A program made the position numbers and the translations under genes. The notes under the pieces are model-generated. The model worked only from the letters and a program-made list of their open reading frames with translations, was not told the DNA's origin and did not search any database. Below, piece by piece: positions 21,885 through 33,400 of a stretch of DNA of 64,000 nt. Numbering within the stretch: position 1 is the first letter of the stretch; each line of letters starts with the position of its first letter. This DNA comes from Leptodactylus fallax (Eukaryota; Chordata; Amphibia; Anura; Leptodactylidae), in NCBI GenBank assembly GCA_947044405.1, contig CAMRHE010000205.1, positions 1,550,001 to 1,614,000 on the forward strand, in the 5' to 3' direction.

Positions 21885-24800
21885 TCATGGTTTGCTGTTC
21901 ACAACAGATTCCAGGGCTCTGGCTACTTGGTCAGCAGACTGATTATGAAGGGGGATGCTCACTTCTTTTCCAAAATCTAAAATGGAGTATTTATATGAAT
22001 TACAATCACTTATACCCTAAAGGGTTATTCTTACCTCAACAAATTGTTGCCAAAATGGAAATAACTGCTCTCTATTCTGACCCCTACGGCAGGGATTTAT
22101 GAGACTAGCCGTGCGGTGCTGTTCTACGCGGTTCTTGAAACTCCCATATAGGAAAATGGGAGGAATGGAAACAGTGTAGCACAGCTGAGTTACACTACTT
22201 GTCTAGCTTCACAATTACCGAAACAGTGAAGATGTGGTACGCAGTTTCCATAGCTTCTATTCTGCTCTATGGGGGTTACAGCAACAGCATAGAGAACGTG
22301 ATCTGGGGGGAAAGGACGATTTTAAAACTCATCGCAGGAACTGGGTCTGCTGTGTAAAACTGCAGAGATCGGTGGCTATTGCCCCAGCTCTGCTCTTGAG
22401 TGGGCACCACATTTAAGTCCCAACATCCGCCATACTATTATAGTGAATTTCAGAAATGGGTTAAAGTGTAAACTTTTTTTTATCTTCAGAAATCAACAGT
22501 ACAAGTGAAAGTAACAAACTTAGTATTGTACTTTGCAGATTTAGGCATTGTTCTTTATTATTTTCTTCCTCTAGTCCTGCATTCAGTGATCTCTGACTGT
22601 ACACAAACAGTTCAATTTACAATGAAGTCTAAGGGGAGGAGGAAGGGAGAGACACATGATGAGATAGTCCACAGCGTGTAATGAGTCGTTTCTCTTACAA
22701 CAGGGCTGGATAGTTCACGTGAATTCACTCACACTCTGTTGCACAGTAAAACGCTCACTGTAATGTTATCTCTCTGCCTCCAGGAGCTGTCCCTCTCTCC
22801 ATAGACTTCTACTGACTGCTGCTTGAAGCAGACTTTTGTCCTAGATTTAATGCATATAGAGAAAAAAGGAAATAAGTGAAGAAAGGGAATTTATCTTAAA
22901 AAAAAAAAAAAATGTATTACAAAGTTTACAATCAGCACCTCCACTATTGATTTATCTTCTGGTGTAATTCTACCTGTCTTGTCTGTGATGTGACTGTGTG
23001 TCAGTCTATTTTTAGGCTTAGTGGCCAGAGTGAAAATTGCAGGATATAGTACCTTCTCTAAAATACAGATAGTTACATGGAAATGCTAAAAAAAAAAAAA
23101 AATTTCAATACGTTTAACATAAAAACTTGGTTCAAAAAAATAATTTTGGTGATAGTTTCCCAGGACTTATTACCTATCCTTAGGACAGGTCATCAATTGA
23201 AGATCAGTGGGGGTTCAACACCTAGGATCCCATGGATCAGCTGTTTGAAGTGGCATGTTTCTGCTTCACAGACCATGTGACGAGTGTTGCTCATTGATCA
23301 CATGGCCTGTTGGCACGTCAGTCTCATTCACGTGAATGGACTGAGCTGTGATAACAAGGACATACAGACCTCCAGTGCTAGGTAAGTAGTGAAAAAGCCT
23401 CAGTGCTCACCAGAATGCTGTGGTCTCCTCAAACAGCTGATCGGAGTGGGTCCTGGAAGTCAGACTCTTGCTGATAATGGCCTATCCTAAGGACAGCAAT
23501 TCTTTCATAAAGGAGATATTTAACAGCCAGTATAATTTTTGTTGCCGACTTTCAAAAACCTTAACTTTTTGATCTTTTTCATTCATATAGCCATGTTGGC
23601 CTATTTTGTATGGAACAAATAGTATTTTGTTATAGTTTTATGGATTGCAAAAACCATAATTTGTGGGGTGGAAATAGAAAAAAAATATACAATTATGTCA
23701 TTGTATTTGGTTTTAACTTTTACAGTATTAAATACAACTACATGATACCTTTTATTCCGTTGGTCAAAGTACAACAATAGCACATTTAGTTTTTATCCTT
23801 TACTACTATCAAAAAAATTATTTTTGCCGGCAGGATGACAGTACTCACCAGAAAGTTGTGGAATGTCTTTTACTATTCTCCTGCTTTTCAGACCTCATTC
23901 TATGCTCCCTCTCTCATGGAGTCTCTGCTCGGCCTCTGTGACCCTGTCCTGCTTTCTCCTTTATGTTCAATACTACGGTCCTTTACTGTGAATGATTTGT
24001 ATGCACTATGTATAGCACTTCTGCGTCCGGAGCACTCCCCCCTCCCGGCCCCTCCCCAGGTTTTCATGCATTTTGCTATTGTTCTTCTCCCTTCCCGGTT
24101 GCACTGTCAATTGATGGCTTCTCTTCTATCAATATTATGTGTTGCAATGTTTCCCTTTTTATTGTAATACCAAATAACTTTTTTGATGTAAAAAAATTAA
24201 TTTTGAAGAATTACTTTGCATCATCATATTCTAACAGCGATAACTTTTTTTTATATTTCTTTATATATATTTTTGTCAACGCAAGGTGTAGCCTTTGTGA
24301 AAATATTTTAATACTGATTAAATAGTTTTTTTTTTTTTTGATATGCTAAGGTGAGGATGATTTAAATGTAATTTTATTTTTTTATTCACTTTTACAGTAC
24401 CAAAATGTAGTCTTGCTGTGAGAAAATTAACTTGTAATCTGAATGAAAGTGAGCTGTGTGGTATCCACATTAGCGAAGGTGACCAAAGGTAAGAATGTCC
24501 ATTTTCACAAACAGAGCATTAGTCATGCAAGTGTGCTGCGGCTCCATTCATTCCTCTGGGACTGCCGGAAATAGCCAAAGCACATATAACTATCCCCATA
24601 GAAATTAATGAGCAGTAGTGCACTTGCATGTCCGCTGCCCCACTCAGACAGAAAGCCGAGTAACAGGCCTATGGATGGCGCTCACTATGTGTCATCTCCA
24701 AGCCTTTGACTACAGAAGATGGCGCATATGGCCAGTGTGAATACCATGCTCTTACTGGAGGCCCTTTACTTTCCATATACTCACCATATCTTGCCCACAG

Positions 24801-27186
24801 TTTGGGCTGAACTTCTGAACATTCTCTGATCAGGATAGGAAATTCTGGATTAGCCTTTTTCAGTGTTACATAGTTCTGTTCAATGAAATCTCTGGGTAAA
24901 AAGGAAAGGAAATTTTCAGCTTATCCCACCAAAAAGCATACTATTAGTCTAGCTATTTTTGGAAATTGCTATAAAATAAAACCATGTAGCCAAAATGCTA
25001 AATAAACATAATACTGCTATCCAAAAGAACATATCACCAAAGGTCACTATACATTTGTCAGCAGAATAAAAATATTTTTTTTTGAGGAGTATTTTTAGCC
25101 AAGGAGGAATAAGACATTTGCAGAAGTGCAGATAAATAATACGTCAGCATACATGATGTTAAGAAGATGCTACTGTATTTTTTATGCAGGAAACCATTAC
25201 TATAACTCTGTGCTCCATGCAGAAATTGAAATTATTTTTCCTGCTATTGCAACAAGGGCATGAAGTGGAAAAAACTCCAACTTAAAAATAAAATGATTAT
25301 TCTTAATTATATCATACAATAATTGAAACTGTATAATAAAACTCATTTTGTTGCATATTTACATTCTTAGCAATATAATTACTAGATTTTTTTTGTGAAT
25401 TAGAGGACCTTTACTGCTTCTGTCTGACCACGGCTGTCAGCGATTTCTGAAATAGTCAGAAACGGGTTGTGGAAAAATAGAGGAGTTTGGCCTACTGACT
25501 CCACAACCCTGTTAAAGGGGTTGTACAGGACTTTAAGAAACATGGCTGATTTCTTGTTTTCAGTAACTAACATGTCCATAGGTCACATAGCCATACTGCA
25601 GCTCAGTTCCATTCATTTTAATGGGATGGAAACTTGCCATTGCCATGTAACCAGTGGACGTGAGGTCACTTTCTGAGAAGAAAGCAGCCATGTTTTCAAA
25701 GTCCTGCATAACCTCTTTAATGGCAGTCACCATATGGGACAAATATTTTAATAGTCTGGCCATTTTCAGACGCGATACCTAAATGACATCCTCTGTATTA
25801 TGCTGGTCTGTACGATCACAACAACAGATTTATATTTTGCTTCACTATGTTGTGACACCTGTATCGTTTTTATGTTTCACAGTACGATGCGATGTCAAGG
25901 CTTTTTTTTTTTTTTTAGAGGGTAGTTTTTATTGATACCATCTTTTGGAATGAGTTACTTTTAGATAAGTTTATTTTTTGAGAGGTGGAATAGCAAACAA
26001 AAAAACTATTTGGAAATTTAATTTTTTTTTTTTTTTATGGTGTTTTTTTTTTTTTTTTTGTTTTTGTTCTCTGTACTACTGTATCGCTGTCTGTGGTAAG
26101 ATCCCAGTATTACTATAGAGGCCAGCCACAGACAGCTCTCAATAGTAACATGGCTACAGCAGTCCTGGAGCTTTGAGAAGAATCCCTACGGCCATACCAA
26201 CTGGACGGCTTGTACAATCTCAGGATGTAGGAGCGGTTTGGTAAGTGGTCGCCATGTTTGCATGAGTGCTGGCATCTGCTGTACATGTAGGTGCGCACAG
26301 AAGTCTCATGCTAGTAATATACTAGTAAATTTGCCTTTATAGACATTTAAAGTGTTAGTGTGACATCTTCATACAGCCATACACTGCTGTCTTACACTGG
26401 GGGCTGAAAGGAGTAATGGTTAACCCTTGATACTCTTAAAGTTTTATTATTTTATTTATTGTGCTTACTTATATAGTGCCATCATATTTAAAAGCGCTTT
26501 ACAAGTTGTCACTAACACATATAGGACTCACAAGCTAAATTCCCTTTGGAGTGTGGGAGGAATCCATAATACCTGCAGGACACCCACATAAACATGGGGA
26601 GAACATACAAACTCCTTGCAGATGTTGTCACTATCTGGATTGAAACCTAGGACTCCAGCACAGCAAGGGATCAGAACTAACCACTGAGCTTTCATTGGTA
26701 AATCCTGGGGAATTCTGCCTTATGTGGCCCCTGGAAAACGAGATCTGTGACAACTATAAATCCCAGCAAGCCTCATAAGCTGCATAGTGTCAGGACACCT
26801 CGGCTCAGGTCCATGCAGATGGTTTCCCGCTGCATGCAGCTGGTGACATCTATAGTGACAGCCGGTCAGGACAAGTGACCTTCCAGTACCGCTCCGGCTC
26901 ACTCACTACCTAGTCAGTACTCAGTACAGTGACAACACAAGAGACGTCCAGTGTGAGCTGAGGAGATCCAGTAGCATGCAGTGGACAGGGGGCTATAGTG
27001 ACATTGCCAGGAAGGTGACCTTAGTAACCAGGCTGTTACGGCTACCACACAACATGGCACCGCCCGCAGCCCTCACCCTTACCTGACCCCCTGGCTGCCC
27101 GCTGACTTCTGACACAGGTGAATTCTGATCTCTCTCACATTCCTGCTCAGCTTTGAGCCGATGTTTCGCACTATGGTAGCCGCCAT
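21885..27186 (-). CDS. NDUFA2: NDUFA2, complex I accessory subunit (B8), three coding exons
   Basis: On the - strand the exons are 27186-27083, 24891-24785 and 21976-21885, with stop TGA at 21887-21885. They sum to 303 bp and 100 residues; human NDUFA2 is 99. Exon 1 encodes [14 protein letters not shown] and [17 protein letters not shown]. Exon 2 encodes [20 protein letters not shown] and [15 protein letters not shown]. Exon 3 encodes [10 protein letters not shown] and [13 protein letters not shown]. Borders are CAG/GTAAGG, CCCAG/A, ATG/GTGAGT and TTTTAG/A. The protein is a small thioredoxin-like-fold subunit of the matrix arm of mitochondrial NADH dehydrogenase. The two family cysteines are present (C25 and C59). 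The start codon sits in an AAGATGGCGGC (YY1-type) context, common in nuclear mitochondrial genes. It lies divergent to IK and convergent to TMCO6, as in human. A 28-bp T/A-rich difference in exon 3 (LHNQS for the usual LNNF-S) is the main divergence from the family pattern. Confidence 0.95.
21977..24784. other. NDUFA2 intron 2, repeat-rich
   Basis: Holds the palindromic repeat at 23172-23500 and other frog-repeat-like stretches at about 22130-22900. No other gene is supported. An exon-like open segment at 24397-24492 is discussed under rejected items. Confidence 0.5.
23172..23500. repeat. MITE with TATCCTTAGGACAGG-type ends
   Basis: Left CTATCCTTAGGACAGG, right CCTATCCTAAGGACAG. GATCAGTGGGGGTT and ATCAGCTGTTTG are mirrored near 23400-23460. 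Fragments of the same family appear near 7487 (GAGGATAGGTCATCAGT), 27765 (GGATAGGTCATCAG) and 41857 (AGGATAGGTCATCAA). Confidence 0.65.
25285..25511. repeat. Relative of the CAGGGCTGTGGAGT MITE (3' part)
   Basis: Shares GAATTAGAGGACCTTTACTGCTTCTG-like sequence with 19430-19460, and ends ACTCCACAACCCTG. The left terminus is not clear. Confidence 0.55.
25512..25770. repeat. Second member of the palindromic CAGCATTAG-like MITE family
   Basis: Starts AAAGGGGTTGTACAGGAC, then AAACATGGCTGATTTCTTG, CTGCAGCTCAGTTCCATTCA, and the mirrored AAGAAAGCAGCCATGTTTT and GTCCTGCATAACC. The same layout is seen at 2641-2850. Confidence 0.6.
26440..26700 (+). repeat. Interspersed repeat with GGAGAACATACAAACTC motif (copy 2)
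   Basis: See 16750-17010. Here GGGGAGAACATACAAACTCC, GCGCTTTACAAG and AACCACTGAGC are well preserved. Located in NDUFA2 intron 1. Confidence 0.6.
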
Positions 27187-27424
27187 CTTCCCTAGAATAA
27201 CGCTAACCGCGCCAACCAATCACAGCTAAACAAGACTAGTAATTGACAGCTCTTCGAACCAATCAACGTCCACTCGTCTGCGCGAGCTTCGGCTAGTGTT
27301 TCATCCAATAAGAGCACACTTCCATGTCACGTGCTTGTGGGCGGGTTCTGTTAGTGTGTGTGGGGCCTGTAGGGGAAAGCTTCGGTGCTTCCTGTTTCCG
27401 GTTACTGTTTTTGTGGCCGCGAAG
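27187..27424. promoter_or_regulatory. Bidirectional NDUFA2/IK promoter
   Basis: Only 238 bp separate the two start codons. On the + strand there are three CCAAT boxes, at 27216-27220, 27259-27263 and 27305-27309, spaced 43 and 46 bp. There is also a CACGTG E-box at 27328-27333, a GGGCGG GC box at 27339-27344 and two adjacent ETS-type GGAA cores (reverse strand) at 27388-27402. The NDUFA2 ATG lies in a YY1-like AAGATGGCGGC. No TATA box stands at a useful distance. NF-Y, USF/MYC-type, Sp1 and ETS/YY1 occupancy is inferred from motif identity only. Confidence 0.75.
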
Positions 27425-30400
27425 ATGCCTGAAAGAGAGAGTAAGTAAATATTATGTGGATTTACAGTAATATTACCTCATGTTGTATGGACGGGGACCT
27501 CTGTGTTAGTGAATGTGATTGATTGAGGTGCACGGCAGAGAGCGCTCTGCGTCACAGTGCCATATGTGTGTATATACAGCAGGGACTGTCCAGGTTGTTG
27601 TATACGGTGCAGATAGGTGACATCCTGACTAGTGCCGAATGTTCCTTCTTCTGATATGAAGTGTAACCAGGGCTGTGGAGCCGGCAGAGGCCAAAGCTCC
27701 GACTCCTCTATTTTTCCACTGTCTGACTCCTTCATGGCCCCAAACTTACTTCATACTGGTGACTTATCCTGTGGATAGGTCATCAGTATGTGATCTGTGG
27801 GGGTCTGTCCGACACCCTGGCCATGCACTGGTCATCTGCTCCGAGCAGCCTTCACACTCCCCATTCACTGCTCTAGCTGTTGGAACAGCTGATCTGTGTG
27901 TGGTCAGGGTGTTGGACCCCCACAGATCACATCCTGTGGATAGGTCATTAGTATGACGCTATGTACCCTCTAAGGCTTGCTCTCCATCGTTCAGGCCCGT
28001 CAGGGGACCCAAACAACAGAGAGGCGGACCACTAAAACAGCGGATACACAGAGGGTCTGGGGAACCTATTGACTATAATGGGGTCCATCATTTTGAAACT
28101 GAAAGCAGCAGAGAAAAAAAGTCCTCCATGCAGGATTTTTTTCTGCACCAGTTTTCAGAGGACTCTGTCAGTGTACTGTAATGCCAAGGGCACAGGAGCT
28201 GTGCATAATGAAAATACAATTCATCGCGTAAAGAATAAGCCATCACTTAGCTTTTTTAAAAAAATAAATAATAAAAAGTAATGAATTTTGGAAGGTGGGG
28301 AAGGAAAAAAGTCACTGAGCATTAACATACATACTACCCTGCATTATTAAAGGGTTAATCGTTTTATTTTGAAACCGAAGTAGGTAACATTTTTCATCTC
28401 CAACCCAAAACTGGCCTTGACTCTGACTCTACAGTCCTGGTGGTAACTACAAGGATCTCTACACCGTGAGGCATCGGGTTCAAGCTTCCAGAATAGGTGT
28501 CAAAATATAGTCATGGCATAAGCATGTTACCCTATAAGAAGTTGTATTACTAATTATATATATGTAGTCATGTGTCTTATGGTCATTTGTTTTTTTTTTT
28601 AATTTCAGGTGAGTTGTTTTCCAACCCTCTGGCCCCAGATGGCCATGAGGTGGAAGATCTACACTCATTGCAGTAAGTAACAAATCTGCATATTTACTAA
28701 ATTTCACTGTATTACTTCACCCTTTCTGCCCTCTTGCTAATTTACAAACAGTATAGTTGGTGGGTGTTAGATTAGAGACTATGGGCTCAGACTTAGAGAG
28801 TGTGTCACCAGAAAATAACCTATTGTTTGGATCTTAAATATTTGTATGCATATTTTCCATGTCCTTTTCTAGAGTAGTTCTAATTAGTTAAGTAAATATA
28901 TAGGCAGTGGGTTCCCTTTAGCAGTTTTTGTTTGTATTTGTAACCCTGGAGACATACAGAAAAAAGGCTGCAAAGTAAGAACAAAAGAGAAATCAAATCA
29001 ACATTTGGTGTGACCGCCCTTTGCCTTCATAAAATCATCAATTGTTCTAGGTACACTTGCATACAATGTTTGAAGGAACTCAGCAGGGAGGTTGTTCACC
29101 ACAGCTTCACGTTTGCCTGTAGACGCTTATTATTATTGTACAATTCTCCATCCCTTTGGTGAACACACTGCCTTCTGTTACAGCCAAATATTTCAAAATT
29201 GGACTCCAGAAAACCTGCTGCCATTTTCTCCCCAGTTCCTATGATTTGTGCGTAATTTGTTGCGTGGCCTTATTTACGTGTCGAAGGTATGGCTTTTTGA
29301 CTGCAATTCTTCCTTTAAGACCGCTTCTGGCCAGACTTCTCTGAACAGCAGATGGGTATCCCACTGGTTTCTGCCAGTTCTGAGCTGTTGGCACTGCTGG
29401 ACATCTTGCATTTTAAAAAGCACAATGTGTCTTTCTTCTGTTCCACTAAGTTTTTTGGCTGCTGCTGCATCTACATTCCTCACAGTTGCCTGCCTCTTGG
29501 TGCTTCTTCATATTTGTCTTTAACAGAAGACTATTTGTACCATCAGGGAAGTGTCTGAATGGCTCTGAGCTTATTCGGCAGCATAACAACAACCCCAAAT
29601 GTACAGCCCTGAACTTATCATCAAAACAGTCAAGGATTACATGGATGTAGGCATGATGTGCAAGCCTACATCCACAGGAGATCTGTGCTTAGTTATCAAA
29701 GATTTTTGGGACTATCTCCCTGCTGGGTTCTATGAGCAATTGCACCTAGAAGAATTGATGCTTTTCTGAAGGCAAAGGGTGGTCACACCAAGTATTGATA
29801 TTTATTTTGTTCATCCACTTTGCATTTTGTTAATTAACAAAAATAAACTATTAACTCTTCTATTTTTGGAAGCAAAACATACATATTTTTGTGTATGCAA
29901 AACATACAATGGCCCACATTTACTAATGCACCTAGAAGGTGGACAAATATGTGCCTCAGCTTGGTGTATTTTTGGCACACTAGGGAGTATCTCAGCTACT
30001 GCACCCTGCTCGCCACATTTTTTAGAGAATCTAGACAGTGAGCCCCAGTCCCCCAGATTTATTACAACTCAACTGAAATATATCCAGTTATACAACAGTT
30101 CCTGACTAGATTTGAGATCAGGTGTATATGAAAAATTACCAAGGGGCTGGAAAGTCTTTTTAATTCTGATGAGTCTTGCGCCTGTTGAATAAAGAAATAA
30201 GACTAGTGTAAGAACTCCCACTAATGTGTTTAATCATGTTTATTTGCCTAAGCTGCACTCATTCTATTACTTGGTGAATTACATGCATCTAATTTATCAT
30301 TGTTTTTAGGTCAAAGCTGACAAATGAAGACTTCCGTAAACTCCTTATGACCCCTCGTGCAACACCTTCATCTGCACCGCCTACAAAATCCCGTCACCAT

Positions 30401-33400
30401 GAGTAAGTAGGAGTTCCAGTTATGGCAAGTCTTGATTGATGTAGAATTCTGTATTTTAAGCTTCCTCCTAATTCTTATTTGTGTCTTCTAGGATGCCACG
30501 TGAATATAATGAGGATGAAGATCCAGCTGCCAGACGAAGGAAGAAAAAAAGGTAATTCCGATTGCTTCATTATTACATTTCATGGACTCTGTGTAAATGA
30601 TCGGTTTAGGTCTTACTCTTAACTTTTTTTTTTTCTTTTTCTAAAAACACCTACAGCTACTATGCAAAATTACGACAGCAAGAAATTGAACGTGAGAGAG
30701 AACTTGCCGAGAAATACAGAGACCGAGCCAAAGAGCGACGAGACGGGGTCAACAAGGACTACGAAGAAACAGAACTTATTAGCACAACAGCAAATTATCG
30801 AGCAGTGGGACCTACAGCTGAGGCGTAAGAGTTGTAGCTTTATGTGGTATTCATGGTTTTAAAAATGCAGTAATGAAAGAACTAAAATGTTCTTTTTATA
30901 TAGGGGAGCAGATACGTTTTTGTTTCTCACTTATACATTCTAAGCTCTTAAACTCTTAAAATGACTTGTAGATTACTGATATTGATGACCTGCCCTTATG
31001 ATACAGCTATTTATAGTCCTGGAACCCCTTGATCAGGTGTTCTCAGGAGCTACAGGTGCCAGAACTAAAACAGAGAACAGAGCCGGACACACACAGCTGT
31101 GTTTTCTGTGCTGTAGCTGGGCTGCGTTACAGTAGCTCAGCTTTCATTTAGGAGATGAGCTTCTATGGCCACAACTTAGGATTCTGGCTCTGTTCTATGT
31201 GATAGGTGGCTGCTGAGTAGAGCAGTCAGAACTTCTACCATACTGTTCGTTTTGCTTCAGATATAATGCAGCCCTCATAAACTTCATTACGCCTGGTGGT
31301 CCCTTTGAAGTGAATGGAGCGGTGGCGTATGTTTTTGACCACTGGGCCATTCAGAATGAAGCAAGAAACTCCCTAGTTCTTGTGATCAGTGAGGATTCCA
31401 ACTGTCAGACACCCTCTGATCAGCAAACTACCCACTACTCTATGAACATAATGGGTTAATTGACTTTGTGTATGTGATATTTTGCAGTGACAAATCTGCA
31501 GCAGAGAAAAGGCGTCAGTTGATCCAGGAGTCCAAGTTCTTGGGTGGTGACATGGAGCACACTCACTTGGTGAAAGGTCTGGATTTTGCTCTGTTGCAAA
31601 AGGTAAGAACACTTAAATGGCATAGCCACGCACTAAATTATTATTATGGTATTATACATTCATTTACAAAAAATAACAGGCCAGGAAGGAGTTGCTGTAA
31701 ACAATTGGAACTTTCTATGTGTCAATGTAATGATATATGTAAGTGATTACAATATTAGAGTGCATGGATAGGTTTATTGGGCAAACCTGTACAATTGAAA
31801 GGAGGCTCTAGAATACGGTTGGGTCACCTCTACCCTGGATACAATATTGAGATATGGTTGGACATGGAGGCATGCAGGTTCTGTATGGTATCCTGATGTA
31901 CGTTTGATCACAGATATTGCAACAGTGCCTATAGATTCTGTACAGTAGTAGGTTGCTGAAGCTGGTGTCCTGGTTCCATAAATGCTTGATTGGTGATAAA
32001 TCTGGTGACCAACCAGGCCAAGGAAATGCTGCAGTTTGGCAGAAACATTCCTAAGAAACACTTGTGTGTGGGTGAGCATTATCCTGCTTGGCCAATGAGT
32101 TTATTTTTTATTTCACAGTTAATAATTCAGTTTTTTAACCCGTTATGGATTGGCTTTAAGGCTTAGCGATATAGATATGTATAATTTTTTTATTATTTAT
32201 TTTTATATAAAGATGGCAGATCTGGCAGCCCTATTCAGGCCCTAGGTTGCCATAGCAGAAGCTCCCTTGATTTGTGTCACAGGGTGGCTGGTGAACGTGG
32301 TCTTACAAGTTAACACCTTATATGCTGTGATCACAATTGACAGTAACATCTAATGGGTTATACAACTGCTAATGGCTCAGCTTTCAGAGAAGGTGCTATG
32401 TTAGTACCATACATGTATGGTGTAGAGTGCTAAAGGGTCAAATGAGATTTATTAACTTGTAGAACAGTTAACAGCGGTTGCTGTTGTATATTATTAGGTC
32501 CGCGCTGAAATTGCCAGCAAAGAAAAGGAAGAAGAGGATCTCATTGAAAAGCCCCAGAAAGAAACCAAGTACGTATAACTTTTGGTAAATTATAATGATA
32601 TTTTCCCCCTGACAGATGAGTACAGAAGGTATGGCTGTCCCAAAAAAGGAAGCCACTGGCGATAACTAACTTATTTCCATGCATCCAGCTGCCTTTGCAC
32701 TTGGGCAATATCAATAGATGATGTTGTGGGAGGGTCATTCATCTCAATTCTGGCCCCCAAACACTGAGTGAACGTGAGAGTCATAAAAAGATCTGGTCAC
32801 CATGACCAATTTTTTGAGTTTGCTGCTCAAAGGCAAGTATATCTCTTCATGTGATGACAACTTGATTAAATCTTTCATATTTATTTTAAATCTACAGGAA
32901 AGACGAAGATCCTGAAAACAAGATAGAATTTAAAACTAGACTTGGTAAATATGCCCTTCACATGCTGTTTGTTTTTGTTTTTTTTAATTTAAAATAAGAG
33001 AATATATAAATTTGCAGAACATCAACCAAAATGTATGTTCTCCTTTTTTTTCAATAGGTCGAAATGTGTACCGTAATCTTTTCAAAAGTAAAGCATATGA
33101 GCGCAATGAGCTCTTCCTGCCTGGGCGGATGGCCTATGTGGTCGATTTAGATGATGAATATGCAGACACTGACATTCCAACCACACTTATTCGAAGCAAA
33201 GCTGACTGTCCAACCATGGAGGTAAATAACGGTGAAATTTTCCAATCCTATATTTTTAAATATTGTCCTACGCCCATGTAGATTGTCCTGGAGCTTATAA
33301 TAATCCATCAAACTTCCTTTTAATAGAAAACAGGGTACATCTTGCAGTCTTTAATAATATCTAAATATCAGGAATGCCATACCCACTGTAAATAGTAGCT

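Noticed and set aside
24397..24492. Exon-like segment with AG before, GT after and one open frame ([19 protein letters not shown]...)
   Set aside because: It lies beyond the TMCO6 stop and poly(A) signal, is antisense in an NDUFA2 intron, and matches no part of TMCO6, NDUFA2 or IK. Likely chance; transcript data could overturn this.
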